DNA of 64,000 bases, taken from positions 248,001-312,000 of the forward strand of contig JASPKZ010007433.1 of the NCBI GenBank assembly GCA_030220185.1. Reading direction: 5' to 3'. Positions 13,401 through 25,400 of this stretch are shown one piece after another. The translations under genes were made by a program, and so were the position numbers. Numbering within the stretch: the first letter of the stretch is position 1; each line of letters begins with the position of its first letter. Source of the stretch: Diploptera punctata (lineage: Eukaryota > Arthropoda > Insecta > Blattodea > Blaberidae). The notes below the pieces were generated by a model. The model had not been told where the DNA came from, did no database searches, and worked only from the letters and a program-made list of their open reading frames with translations.

Positions 13401-16400
13401 ATCTTGACAAGTTAATATATATTTATGACCTCTCTCGGTTAGCGGAAGTGGTCCCACTACATCTAAATAAATTTTTATCCAAGGTTCCTTTTGTGTGTCC
13501 GTGACCTCTAAAGGTTGTTTTACTTTCTGCTTCTCGTCTTTATTAAATTGACAAATCTTACAAGTTTTAATGTAATTGGTTACGTCTTTCTCTACTCCCG
13601 GCCAAGTTATGTATAATTTAATTCGATCGGTAGTTTTTATTGATTCCAAGATGTCCTCCAATTGGACAGCTGTGAAATTCCTTGATTATTTCCTTCTTAC
13701 GATCCTCAGTTAAGTGCGTATTATCCAAGGTGCAACATTCTACAGGGTGTCTACTCAAACTATCTGCGTTTACGTGTCTTTTACCTGCCCTATAATGAAT
13801 TTCGAATTCAAATTCTGAAAGTTGAAGTTTCCAACGTATTAATCTCGAACTAGGGTCTTTCACTTTAAATAGCCAGACCAATCCTTTGTGATCTGTCACT
13901 ACTTGAAATTTACGTCCTAGTAAATAAGGTCTAAAATGTCTGCATGCCCATACTATTGCTAATAGTTCCTTTTCTACAGTGCTGTAATGCGATTCGGCTT
14001 GATTTAAAGTCCTGCTAGCGTAAGCAATGGGTTTATCATCTCCTAACGTTCCTTGACTAAGAAGTGCGCCTAAAGCGTATCCACTCGCGTCTGTCGTTAC
14101 TATAAAGGTTTGTGTGAAATCTGGATACTGTAACAACGGAGCTGTCGTTAATTTATCTTTCAATTTATTGAAGCTATTCTGTTCCGTATCTTCCCACTTC
14201 CATTTTTTATCTTTCTTTAACAATTCAGTCAGAGGTTTTGCAATCGCACTAAATTCTTCTATAAATTTTCTGTAATATCCTGCCAAACCTAAGAATGATT
14301 TTATGTCTTTAGGTGTCTTTGGGGTTGGAAATTCGGTAACTGCCTGTATCTTATTCGGATCGGGTTTGACACCTTGAGCGGTAACCACGTGTCCTAGATA
14401 TTTTAATTCTTCTCTCAAAAATTCACATTTATCAGGTTCGATTTTTAAATTGTGTTTCCGTAACTGATTAAACACTTCCCGTAATTTTTTATTATGTTCT
14501 TCTAAGGTTTCGCCCATTACTAATATATCGTCCATGTACACAAAGCATCTATTGCCTATTGAGTCTTGGAGTACCGAGTTCATCATCCTTTGGAATGTAG
14601 CTGGTCCCGACCTAACTCCAAAAGGCATTTTCTTGTACTCGAAATGTCCGTTAGGGGTGCTAAAAGCGGTTTTACATTGGTCTTCCTCAGCGATCGGCAC
14701 CTGAAGGTATCCACTTGCGCAATCTACTGCTGAAAAATATCTAGCCTTTCCTATTTTGTCTAATATATCTTGTATATTAGGAAGAGGATAGCTGTCTCCT
14801 ACGGTTACTTCGTTTAACTTTCTAAAATCTATACAAATTCGCCACTTTTTCTTTCCAGAAGCATCTTCCTTTTTAGGTATTACTATTAGTGGAAAATTCC
14901 ATTCGCTCTTACTATGTGCGATAATACCGTCTTCTAACATTTGTGTAACTTGTTTGTCAATCTCCTCTTGATGAGCCTCTGCTAACCTATAATTCTTCAA
15001 AGTTATAGCTCTTCCTTTAGGAATTGAAGGTGTGGGTATGGAATGTGTAGCAGCTGTTGTGCTTGTTAGTCTATCTCCCGGAAGCTTAAATATGTCCGCG
15101 TATTCTGTGCAAATGTTTCGTATACTATGGGCTCCTTCTTTCACGTGTTCAAGTCTCAGATTTTTATTTAATAAATCTAATCTTTGAGGTACGAAATTTT
15201 CAACTGATACTTCCTGTTCCTTACTTATTTGAGTGGGCGGTTTAACTAGTTCTGGTATTTTCTTTATTATCTGTGCGTCAGCTGTTAAATTAATTACTAG
15301 GCATGTGAATGTCTTATCACATTTTGTTATCCCGTTAGCGCAAATTAGCCCTGGCTGTAAAATTTGCCGTTCTATGAATCTGTTCCCTCTTTCGTTCGTA
15401 GGAAATTCCATTAAATTTTCACTATACGGAGGAATAATCATCTTTTTATTTAACATATAACCTTGTTCCATGAGCCAGTCTTGGCCTAAAATTATATCTA
15501 AATCTCTGGGTAATTTATCTACTATATGACAATTAACAACTGTATGATTTTCACAATTATTCAATACTAATTGAGTTATCCCATTTACTTTTATAGAGTT
15601 CCCACTAATACCTTGTATTTTCATATTACAGTTATCCTTTATAACGTTTCTCTTTAGTGATGTTTCTTTAACTAATGATATTTGTGCACCAGTATCTATC
15701 AATACTAAACCTAGGCCATTTTTTAATTGTTCACTTAGGATATACATCTCCCAGGGTCTCGGTTTCATAACCAGAGGCGTCCCACTGATTAATAGCATTA
15801 AGAGTCCCTACTTCGATCTCACAACACGCCTGTCTCCATTGAGGTAGGTTTGGTGTCCTTGGATTTTTCCTTAAATCCACTATCCCAAGTTCTATCCCTT
15901 GTGGACGACTCGTAGCGTTTCCCTCTATTATTCCACTGTTTCGAGCCTACGATCTCCTGGCGTTTCTCTCTATTATTCCACTGTTTCGAGCCTACAATCT
16001 CCTGGCGTTTCTCTCTATTATTCCACTGTTTCGAGCCTACAATCTCCTGGCGTTTCTCTCTATTATTCCACTGTTTCGAGCCTACAGTCTCTTGGCGTTT
16101 CTCTCTATTATTCCACTGTTTCGAGCCTACAGTCTCTTGGCGTTTCTCTCTATTATTCCACTGTTTCGAGCCTACAGTCTCTTGGCGTTTCTCTCTATTA
16201 TTCCACTGTTTCGAGCCTACAGTCTCTTGGCGTTTCTCTCTATTATTCCACTGTTTCGAGCCTACAGTCTCTTGGCGTTCCCCAACCACGCTAGGCCCAC
16301 AGTCACAGAACCCATTTATCGGCGTTCTAGTCAACTTATGCAGTTCGCCTTGCGACACTGCCCAAACAAACACTGTCATCTGGGGATTCGTTTGCGTCAC

Positions 16401-19400
16401 TAACTATTTTAGCGGCTTTATCTATCCTATCCTTAAACTTCTGATCAACTAGTTCAGGTAATTCCCCTTCCATATTTACCCTAGTATGATCCCTCAGGCA
16501 CTCCATGAGTCCTGGCGCGCAGTCAGACGGGAGGATTACCTGCGACTGCTCAGGTAACCCGAATTCTCGTTTCCCTGGCGGCCTCCCAGAGCTGCTCTGT
16601 CCCGTCCTCCATGCCTACGGGGTTGCGGTCTCTTACCACATTCTCTACTAATGTGCCCTATCTCATTACAATTATAACACCTTATTTCTTTTGTGGCCAG
16701 GTTAACCTCTCTCTTTATCTCTGATCCGTACGGTCTTCTAAATTCCCTTTTTACTGCCCCTGTGATTGGATGTCCTTGTCCATTTTGATTACCCCTAAAT
16801 CTCGTGGACTTTACCTCGCTTTCTTCCTGTAATGCGGTTTCGATTAGTTGCGCTAATGATTCTTCTTCACCCTTAGCCTTTACTATATACTTAATCTTAT
16901 CGTCCTTTAACCCTGCTACGAAAGTACCTTTTAAAAATTCTCCTATCAGCTGTAGGCCTCCTTCTACATATCTCGAATTATCGCGTCTTTCTAACCTCTC
17001 CAATCTATTTCTGACTTCTCTTCTTAAATCCATGGCTATTCCATCTAATCTTGAACCCCACTGTGCAACTGTTTCATTTGTACTTTGTTTTGAATTAAAG
17101 AGTATTCCTGCATAATATTCTAGCGTTTTCCTTACAGAAAAGTTCTCCTCCAATATTGCTTTAACTTGAATCCAAGTTTCTCTCTCTGTCCTAGCTAAAA
17201 GTCTATCTTTAGCGTCTCCTGAAATTTTGGATTCTATAAATCTTAACAATAAGGGTTGTTTGGTTGGATGGACTACCTGAACCGCAGCTTCTACTCCTTC
17301 TATAAATTCTCTTAAATGTTTGGGGTTTCCATCGAATGTTCGGGGTATCAACTTAACTGCTTGAACTACAGGGATATAGCTTTCCTCGCTAATATCAATA
17401 TCGCCCTCGCTAGCCATAATGGAATTGGACTCACCTAAAGAAAGATGTAGGGTGGTCTGAGATGCACAGTTCAGAGTCGTAGTGATGGCCTTTCAGCTCC
17501 CCTCAGGGTGCGACTCCTCTCGCGGTGCAGGCTGCCAACGGCTGAACACCAAGGACGTCCCTCGAGCGCGTCGGTGGCTGCTGGTGTTGGCCTCAGGACC
17601 ACTGTCTGCTTTCCTCTGGTGCGTTTACGGGTACCACGGCGCCTGTGGATTACTCTGGAGCGTTGATCCCTCGAGATAGGCTCTGAATTATCTGGGACTA
17701 ATTGAAGAGTCTCTCCAGCTCGTTCGCACCTTCGGATGTCTCACTGCTCGCTGGTTTTCCAATCCCGATGCGCTGCCACCATGTAATATCTGGGTGGTCG
17801 ATTCCTTCTATAATTATAAGGATTATTTTTAAAGTATAAATAATAATCAAAATAAGTAAGAGTTGTGTCAGGAGGTGAAGATCGTCTTGAAGTTCTAGTA
17901 GATATCTGTAAATTTATAGATTAGGAATCAACCCCAGGAATTCTTCGGAAATGTGGTTAGTAGATAGGATTAAACCTAACTATAAGAAGACACAGCGGAG
18001 CAGTAGTGAGAAACAAACAGACTTTAATACAAAAAACGTGAGACAGGGTATCGGTAACACCGATGAAAAAAACTGTCTAACTTACAATCATAAGTTTCAT
18101 ACATATATACCAGTTGAGTAATGACGTAGTTACAATGTATACGTGAGAATCAATTTGGTTGTATTGTACATGTAACCAGATTCTCCCTTTCTGAAAAGCA
18201 TATTGAATGCGCTTAACCTATGACCTTTTAAAAGCTAAGTCATCATTAGGTAAGACTACCTATTGTGTAACAATCCCTTATACTGCATGACTTTTCCAAA
18301 TAACTACAAAGGTAATACCTATTTAAATATTCATGACAGAATTCTTTAAAATCATTCTTCAGCATATTTTAACAAAAAGATCAATTAGGTCAATAATTGT
18401 GTTAATTTAGGACAGTCATACATTATAATGAATGTTCATATTATAAAATATATATATATTATGATATACTTCAATATATATTATGATATACTTCAATATA
18501 TATTACACTTCAGACTTGCCCACACACCCACCCCTAACAACGTGTAGAATGACCTTGACATATCTTCTAGGGTTTCTTGTTTAGAAGAAAGGGATGAACA
18601 ACATTGGCCTGCAATTTATACAATCAGATTTAATTATACAGTGTGTTACGACCGAGAACAGGTCTACAACAGATCAGATTTTTAGTATAAGACAGATTTT
18701 AGAAAAGAAATGGGAATATAATGGTACTGAAGACCAACTATATGTAGGCTTCAAAAAGGCATACGATTCAATTAAGAGGGAGAAGTTATATAGTATCCTG
18801 CTGGAGTTCGGAATTCCTAAAAAGTTAGTTAGACTTATACGAATGTGTCTAAATGGCTCAAAGAGTAGGGTGCGTGTAGGCAAACAGTTTTCAGACACTT
18901 TTGAATTCCAGAATGGGTTGAAGCAAGGAGATGCACTATCTCCTCTACTATTTAATTTTGTACTAGAGCATGCCATTAAATCTTTAGAGAATGAGGAAGG
19001 CTTACAACTGAATGGTATTAATAAGCTGTTAGTTTATGCTGATGATGTAGTACTATTGGCCAATTGCGAGGAGATACTAAAGGCCAACACGCACACACTA
19101 TAGAGTAACACTAAGAAATTAGGACTGGAAGTAAATATCAGTAAAACTAAATATATGGTCACACGTAGAAATTCAGTATATAATGGAAATGGACAGCTAA
19201 TGACAAATGAGGGAAATTTTGAGGAAGTGGCTGAATTCAAATACCTGGGAACAATAATCACAAATAGGAATGAGATGCACAAAGAAATTAAACATAGGCT
19301 CAATTCTGGAAATGCGTGCTATTATGCATTGCAGAGAGTTTTGATGTCCCAACTCCTTTCAAAAAAACGTTAAGCTGAAAATATATAAAACTATTATTCT

Positions 19401-22400
19401 ACCAGTTATATTATATGGGTGCGAAACATGGACTCTTACTTTAAGGGAGGAAGGGAGATTACGAGTATTTGAGAATAAAGTTCTTAGGAAGATTTTTGGA
19501 CCAAAGAGAGATGAACAGACAGGTGAATGGAGAAGACTTCATAACAATGAACTACATGGTCTTTATAGGAAGCCAGATATAATAAGAACAGTTAAGTCTC
19601 GTAGACTGCGATGGGCAGGACATGTTGCGCGTATGGGGAATGAAAGACGTGCATGGAAACTTCTTGTAGGAAAGCCAGAAGGAAAACGCCCAGTTGGTAG
19701 ACCAAGAATGAGGTGGGAGAACAACATTAACTATGATTTGAGGGAAGCAGATTATACAGGGAATGATTGGAAAGCATTGGCTGAGGATAGGGATGTATGG
19801 AGAGCTTATGTCCGCGCGGCCATGAACCTACGGGTTCGATAGTGCCAGTGAGTAAGTAAGTAAGTTACGACCGAGATAAAAAGTGGTGCCGTTTATAAAG
19901 TGTTAAAAATGCAGTGTAGGGTTGTGTATATCAGAGTTTTCAAGGGCTTACCACATTAAAGGGCAGTTATAAATGATTGTTGACATCCTGCGTTACGAAT
20001 CCACCAAAATAACGTAAGTAGCTTTATTAAATATATATTTTTTTAATAATGTGTAGTGAGGAATTTACCATGTTACTGCATTACACTTCAAAAATAAAAT
20101 TAGGGATGAAAAAGGTGCCACCTGTCCGTGGATACCTGAACTATAACACAATAAGTATGAACGACTGGTGACATCCCTGAAATTTATTTTTTGAACTTTT
20201 TAATATTAAAAAAAAGAAGAATTATATCATGGACAAATATGCCCACTAATTCTTTTGGGGCTTTACATTGTATGGACATATTTGTCCCACAAGTCTTCTA
20301 AAGGCTAGACCATCATGGCCAAACAAATTACCTAGTAAACTATTTAAAAAAAATGAAAATATCTGAAAATAAAACCAAATCCATGGCAATCACTGGAAAG
20401 GGACTGTAATATCTGGGTGGTCGATTCCTTCTATAATTATAAGGATTATTTTTAAAGTATAAATAATAATCAAAATAAGTAAGAGTTGTGTCAGGAGGTG
20501 AAGATCGTCTTGAAGTTCTAGTAGATATCTGTAAATTTATAGATTAGGAATCAACCCCAGGAATTCTTCGGAAATGTGGTTAGTAGATAGGATTAAACCT
20601 AACTATAAGAAGACACAGCGGAGCAGTAGTGAGAAACAAACAGACTTTAATACAAAAAAACGTGAGACAGGGTATCGGTAACACCGATGAAAAAAACTGT
20701 CTAACTTACAATCATAAGTTTCATACATATATACCAGTTGAGTAATGACGTAGTTACAATGTATACGTGAGAATCAATTTGGTTGTATTGTACATGTAAC
20801 CAGATTCTCCCTTTCTGAAAAGCATATTGAATGCGCTTAACCTATGACCTTTTAAAAGCTAAGTCATCATTAGGTAAGACTACCTATTGTGTAACAATCC
20901 CTTATACTGCATGACTTTTCCAAATAACTACAAAGGTAATACTTATTTAAATATTCATGACAGAATTCTTTAAAATCATTCTTCAGCATATTTTAACAAA
21001 AAGATCAATTAGGTCAATAATTGTGTTAATTTAGGACAGTCATACATTATAATGAATGTTCATATTATAAAATATATATATATTATGATATACTTCAATA
21101 TATATTATGATATACTTCAATATATATTACACTCTTCCCCTATAGAAAGTTTTGAATTACATAATTCGAAACTTTACTAACGAAATGTTTTATTTTTATT
21201 TCTAGTTCTATGCGCAATACTATCTTTATCTTCTTCATCTTTTGGGGATACATTCTGTGGACAACTGGGGTCTCTAATTCTTTCTCCGATAAGCGGTGAT
21301 GACTTGAGGGACACGACAGGTGAACTCTCATCATTACCTGTAGTTTTAGTGTATACTACACGATCATGCCCAGAGTAATTATGTATGTTAACACACAGCC
21401 TCTCGGTCGTCTCCTTCCAGCATTTTCTTGGAGTCCATTTATCCCATAACCAAAATATTAAATTTCTGTAGCTCTTACAACAACAAAAACAACAACAAGT
21501 CAAGGTTACGAATATGATCGTACCCATTACAGAACTCCATGTGGTTATATGTATATACCACTTCGAATAATCATTTTCTTCCTGCTGTTTTATTAACTTA
21601 CCTAAATCATCGGCCTTCATACTGGCCATTCTCAAATCATCTACCGATGACATTAGATTAGACATAGGCATGTCCAATTGTAATTTCTCGTAGTCGTTAG
21701 TTTTATCCATATCAAAGCAACAGTCGAAGTCAAGAGGTGCTGTCGGTATAAAATCTATGGTTAAGTTACTTACCAAATTACTCATGGCATGTAAGGTTAC
21801 GTGGGCATTAAAAGCCTTGCAATTCTGTCCTAGCGATAATTTACCTTCCTTTTCAATATTGAGTTGTGTTGATTTGTCGCCACATAACACAGTCATACGA
21901 TCTGGTTTTGGGGTGACAAATAACCATTCATTAGATAAATATAAGGGAATCCAGTAGGATTTGTTCAATGTGAAAATTCTAGTCTCGCAACTTTTTGGAA
22001 CTTTAGTGGTGGATGGATGAAGAAGTGAAGCTTCACAATCAGCTTCAGGGGTGTACAAATAAATCGGTATATTTTCTTTACATACATAATGCAAAAGATT
22101 AGGACGAAAACATCCTGTTAGTTCATTAGTTGTCATTTTTCCGTAATGTTGTCTCAACGGGTCACTGAAAATATATTCTTTGTTTGCGCTTAGAAAAATG
22201 TAAATATTACCTTCCTTCTTGACAGGAAAAGGAAGTGTTTTATACAAGTGATACGGAGTAGGAGAGAGAAGGGGTATTTGTAATACATATACTAGATATT
22301 GTTTATAAGAATAGGTGTGAGGTGTAATTAAATTTTGAAGTTCTGAAAAAGAAAAATTAGGGTAGTCCAGACCAGTTGGTAGCGTTTGGGCTTTCATAAC

Positions 22401-25400
22401 ATTCTTAATTCTTTCCACCGTAATTAATTGAGGTTGAAGAGTTCCTTGCTCTGCGTGTACAAATGCGTCTATAAGAAGCTCAAAAGAATGCTGGCATTCT
22501 TCCACACCTCTAAGAGAAATCCTTATTTGTTCATTGGCTAAACTAATACCTTCTATTTCCTTCTGCAGTGCGTTAATCCTATTAGTGGTATAATTATTTA
22601 ATTTTGTTAAACCATTTTTTAAAATATTTTCATTCCGGTTCACCCTTGCTATAGTTAAGTTAACTGAATTAATGGTTGATTTAATCACTGTAATTTCATC
22701 CTTTAGAATATGCAAAAATTCTGCCTGTTCCTTCTCTAACTGTGAAATGTGCTTATTATATTCCTCTGCATCAGATTGAGTCAGAGTACCGAATAATATC
22801 TTAGCGATATCTCCCATAAAATTTAAAACGCCTCTCTTGGTTCTAGTATTCTGTTCATTACGTGTTTTTAAATAATCTGTGACTAATTCTTTTAAATTTT
22901 CAACATACTTGACTTTCGGTTTTACAAAGTGATTTAAACTCCCACAATCGGTCAAATGATACCATTTTTCTCTCCTTATTTTATCACAATAATCAGTTAT
23001 CAACCGTAAATGATTTTTTGTCTGTTTTCAAAGATCTCTAGTTGGTTCCAAGTTTGTATAACTCACCACTTTCCATTGTATAGGATAAAATTGTATAATT
23101 CCTATCTCGTCAAAGTACACACCGGTCTTCGAATCTACAGCTTTTACTTCTTGAGCGTCTGTAAGCTTCCCCAACCAAAATGGTATTAATATTTGCAGCA
23201 TTACCCATGTGTTATCAGGTTTCATTTTCTTTTCCCTGTAAAGGAAAATATAGCTTTAATCTATTTGAATGTACTGTCTCATATTTGCGTTTACCTAATT
23301 TTTGTATTATTATGTTGTGACCTTCAGTAGTCTTAACCTCGTATGGACCTTTCCATATTGGATCTAATTTATTCCTATTTTCTACTCTGGGAAGTACTAG
23401 ATCATCCTCCTTGAATTCAACAAAATTGCTTTTCACACGCGATCGCTGTTGTTCCTTAAATTTAATAAGCCTTTCTTTAGCTACCTCATGACAACTTTGC
23501 AATCTATTCCGTACATTTAGAATTAAATCGTCGTAATTATATAAAGGTTGTAATTTAGTTTGTAGAATTCCTGGGATATTAAATTTTCTTCCATACAATA
23601 ATTCATAAGGTGAGTATTTAGTAATACTATGGGGGGTAGTGTTGTAAGTAAAACTAGCAAAAGGTTGCCATTTGTCCCAATCGGCTCCTTTAGGATTGGA
23701 AAAACAACGTAAGTAAGTTACTAAGGTCTTATGAGTTCTTTCTAGAGCTCCATTACTTTCAGGGTGATAAGCAGTAGTGTTTAGTTTCTGAATCTTAAAT
23801 AGTTTACATATTCTTTTAAATAAATCGGACATAAAATTTGTTGCTTGATCAGTTAATATGATATCAGGAATCCCATAAATTAAGGTACCATTGTTTACGA
23901 AAGCTTCTGTCACTTCTTCAGCTGTTTGTGTCTTTAAGGGAATAACTATTAAATATTTACTTAAGTTATCTTGACAAGTTAATATATATTTATGACTTCT
24001 CTCGGTTAGTGGAAGTGGTCAAACTACGTCTAGATAAATTTTTATCCAAGGTTCTTTTTGTGTGTCCGTGACCTCTAAAGGTTGTTTTACTTTATGATTC
24101 ACGTCTTTATTAAATTGACAAATCTTACATGTTTTAATGTAATTAGTTACGTCTTTCTCTACTCCCGGCCAATTTATGTATAATTTAATTCGATCGGTAG
24201 TTTTATTGATTCCAAGATGTCCTCCAATTTGACAGCTGTGAAATTCTTTGATTATTTTCTCTTTACGATCCTCGGTTAAGTGTGTATTATTCAATGTGCA
24301 ACATTCTACAGGGTGTCTACTCCAACTATCTGCGTTTACGTGTCTTTTACCTGCCCTATAATGAATTTCGAATTCAAATTTTGAAAGTTGTAGTTTCCAA
24401 CGTATTAATCTCGAACTAGGGTCTTTCACCTTAAATAGCCAGACCAATCCTTTGTGATCTGTCACTACTTGAAATTTACGTCCTATTAAATAAGGTCTAA
24501 AATGCCTGCATGCCCATACTATCGCTAATAGTTCTTTTTCTACAGTGCTGTAATGCAATTCAGCTTGATTTAAAGTCCTGCTAGCGTAAGCAATGGGTTT
24601 ATCATCTCCTAATGTTCCTTGACTAAGAATTGCGCCTAAAGCGTATCCACTAGCGTCTGTCGTTACTATAAAGGTTTGTGTGAAATCTGGATACTGCAAC
24701 AACGGAGCTGTTGTTAATTTATCTTTCAATTTATTGAAGCTATTCTGTTCCGGGTCTTCGCACTTCCATTTCTTATCTTTCTTTAACAATTCAGTCAAGA
24801 GGTTTTGCAATCGCACTAAATTCTTCTATAAATTTTCTGTAATATCCTGTCAAACCTAAGAATGATTTTATGTCTTTAGGTGTCTTTGGAGTTGGAAATT
24901 CGGTAACTGCCTGTATCTTATTCGGATCGGGTTTGACACCTTGAGCGGTAACCACGTGTCCTAGATATTTTAATTCTTCTCTCAAAAATTCACATTTATC
25001 AGGTTCGATTTTTAAATTGTGTTTCCGTAACTGATTAAACACTTCCCGTAATTTTTTATTATGTTCTTCTAAGGTTTCGCCCATTACTAATATATCGTCC
25101 ATGTACACAAAGCATCTATTGCCTATTGAGTCTTGGAGTACCGAGTTCATCATCCTTTGGAATGTAGCTGGTCCCGACCTAACTCCAAAAGGCATTTTCT
25201 TGTACTCGAAATGTCCGTTAGGGGTGCTAAAAGCGGTTTTTTTACATTGGTCTTCCTCAGCGATCGGCACCTGAAGGTATCCACTTGCGCAATCTACTGC
25301 TGAAAAATATCTAGCCTTTCCTATTTTGTCTAATATATCTTGTATATTAGGAAGAGGATAGCTGTCTCCTACGGTTACTTCGTTTAACTTTCTAAAATCT

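Larger units (their letters stand above)
12642..16575 (-). pseudogene. pol: pol of element A: protease, RT, RNase H, integrase (broken)
   Basis: The longest piece, 15798-13618 (726 codons), carries protease DTGA (residues 35-38), RT motif A AVDCASG (Asp359), YMDD (421-424), RNase H residues Asp570, Glu609, Asp636 and Asp679, and the start of the integrase zinc domain. The next piece, 13661-12642, holds CKICQ (zinc), the catalytic residues in YLDVV, LTDQG and HPESNG, and a C-terminal DNA-binding region. Domain order PR-RT-RH-IN is that of Ty3/Metaviridae. Single-base length changes at 16364-16366, 15829-15830, 15763-15765 and 13634-13638 break the frame. The upstream segment holds eight 45-bp repeats. 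Confidence 0.9.
9829..18507 (-). mobile_element. LTR element A: env-bearing Ty3/gypsy (errantivirus-like), 8679 bp
   Basis: Complete element with LTRs at 9829-10555 and 17782-18507 and target duplication CTTC at 9825-9828 and 18508-18511. On the minus strand the order is 5' LTR, primer-site region, gag, pol (protease, RT, RNase H, integrase), env, polypurine tract, 3' LTR. The LTRs are almost identical; I saw one single-base length difference. Gag is intact, and this copy has the longest unbroken pol frame of the three. Pol and env are broken by one-base length changes near 16364, 15829, 15763, 13634, 11735 and 11564. It lies in sense orientation in intron 2 of the receptor gene. Confidence 0.95.

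Noticed and set aside
15899..16403. Plus-strand frames of 131 and 103 codons over the 45-bp repeat; direct repeats resembling a CRISPR array
   Set aside because: The repeats are contiguous, without unique spacers, and read as an in-frame 15-residue repeat on the opposite strand between gag and protease.
16804..17115. Antisense frame opposite gag (also at 27190 and 56732)
   Set aside because: Shadow of the gag frame; it repeats identically in all copies only because the element repeats.
17482..17679. 65-codon frame in the element leader (also at 27867 and 56168)
   Set aside because: It lies antisense to the untranslated leader, has no domain and starts within the region between gag and the primer site.
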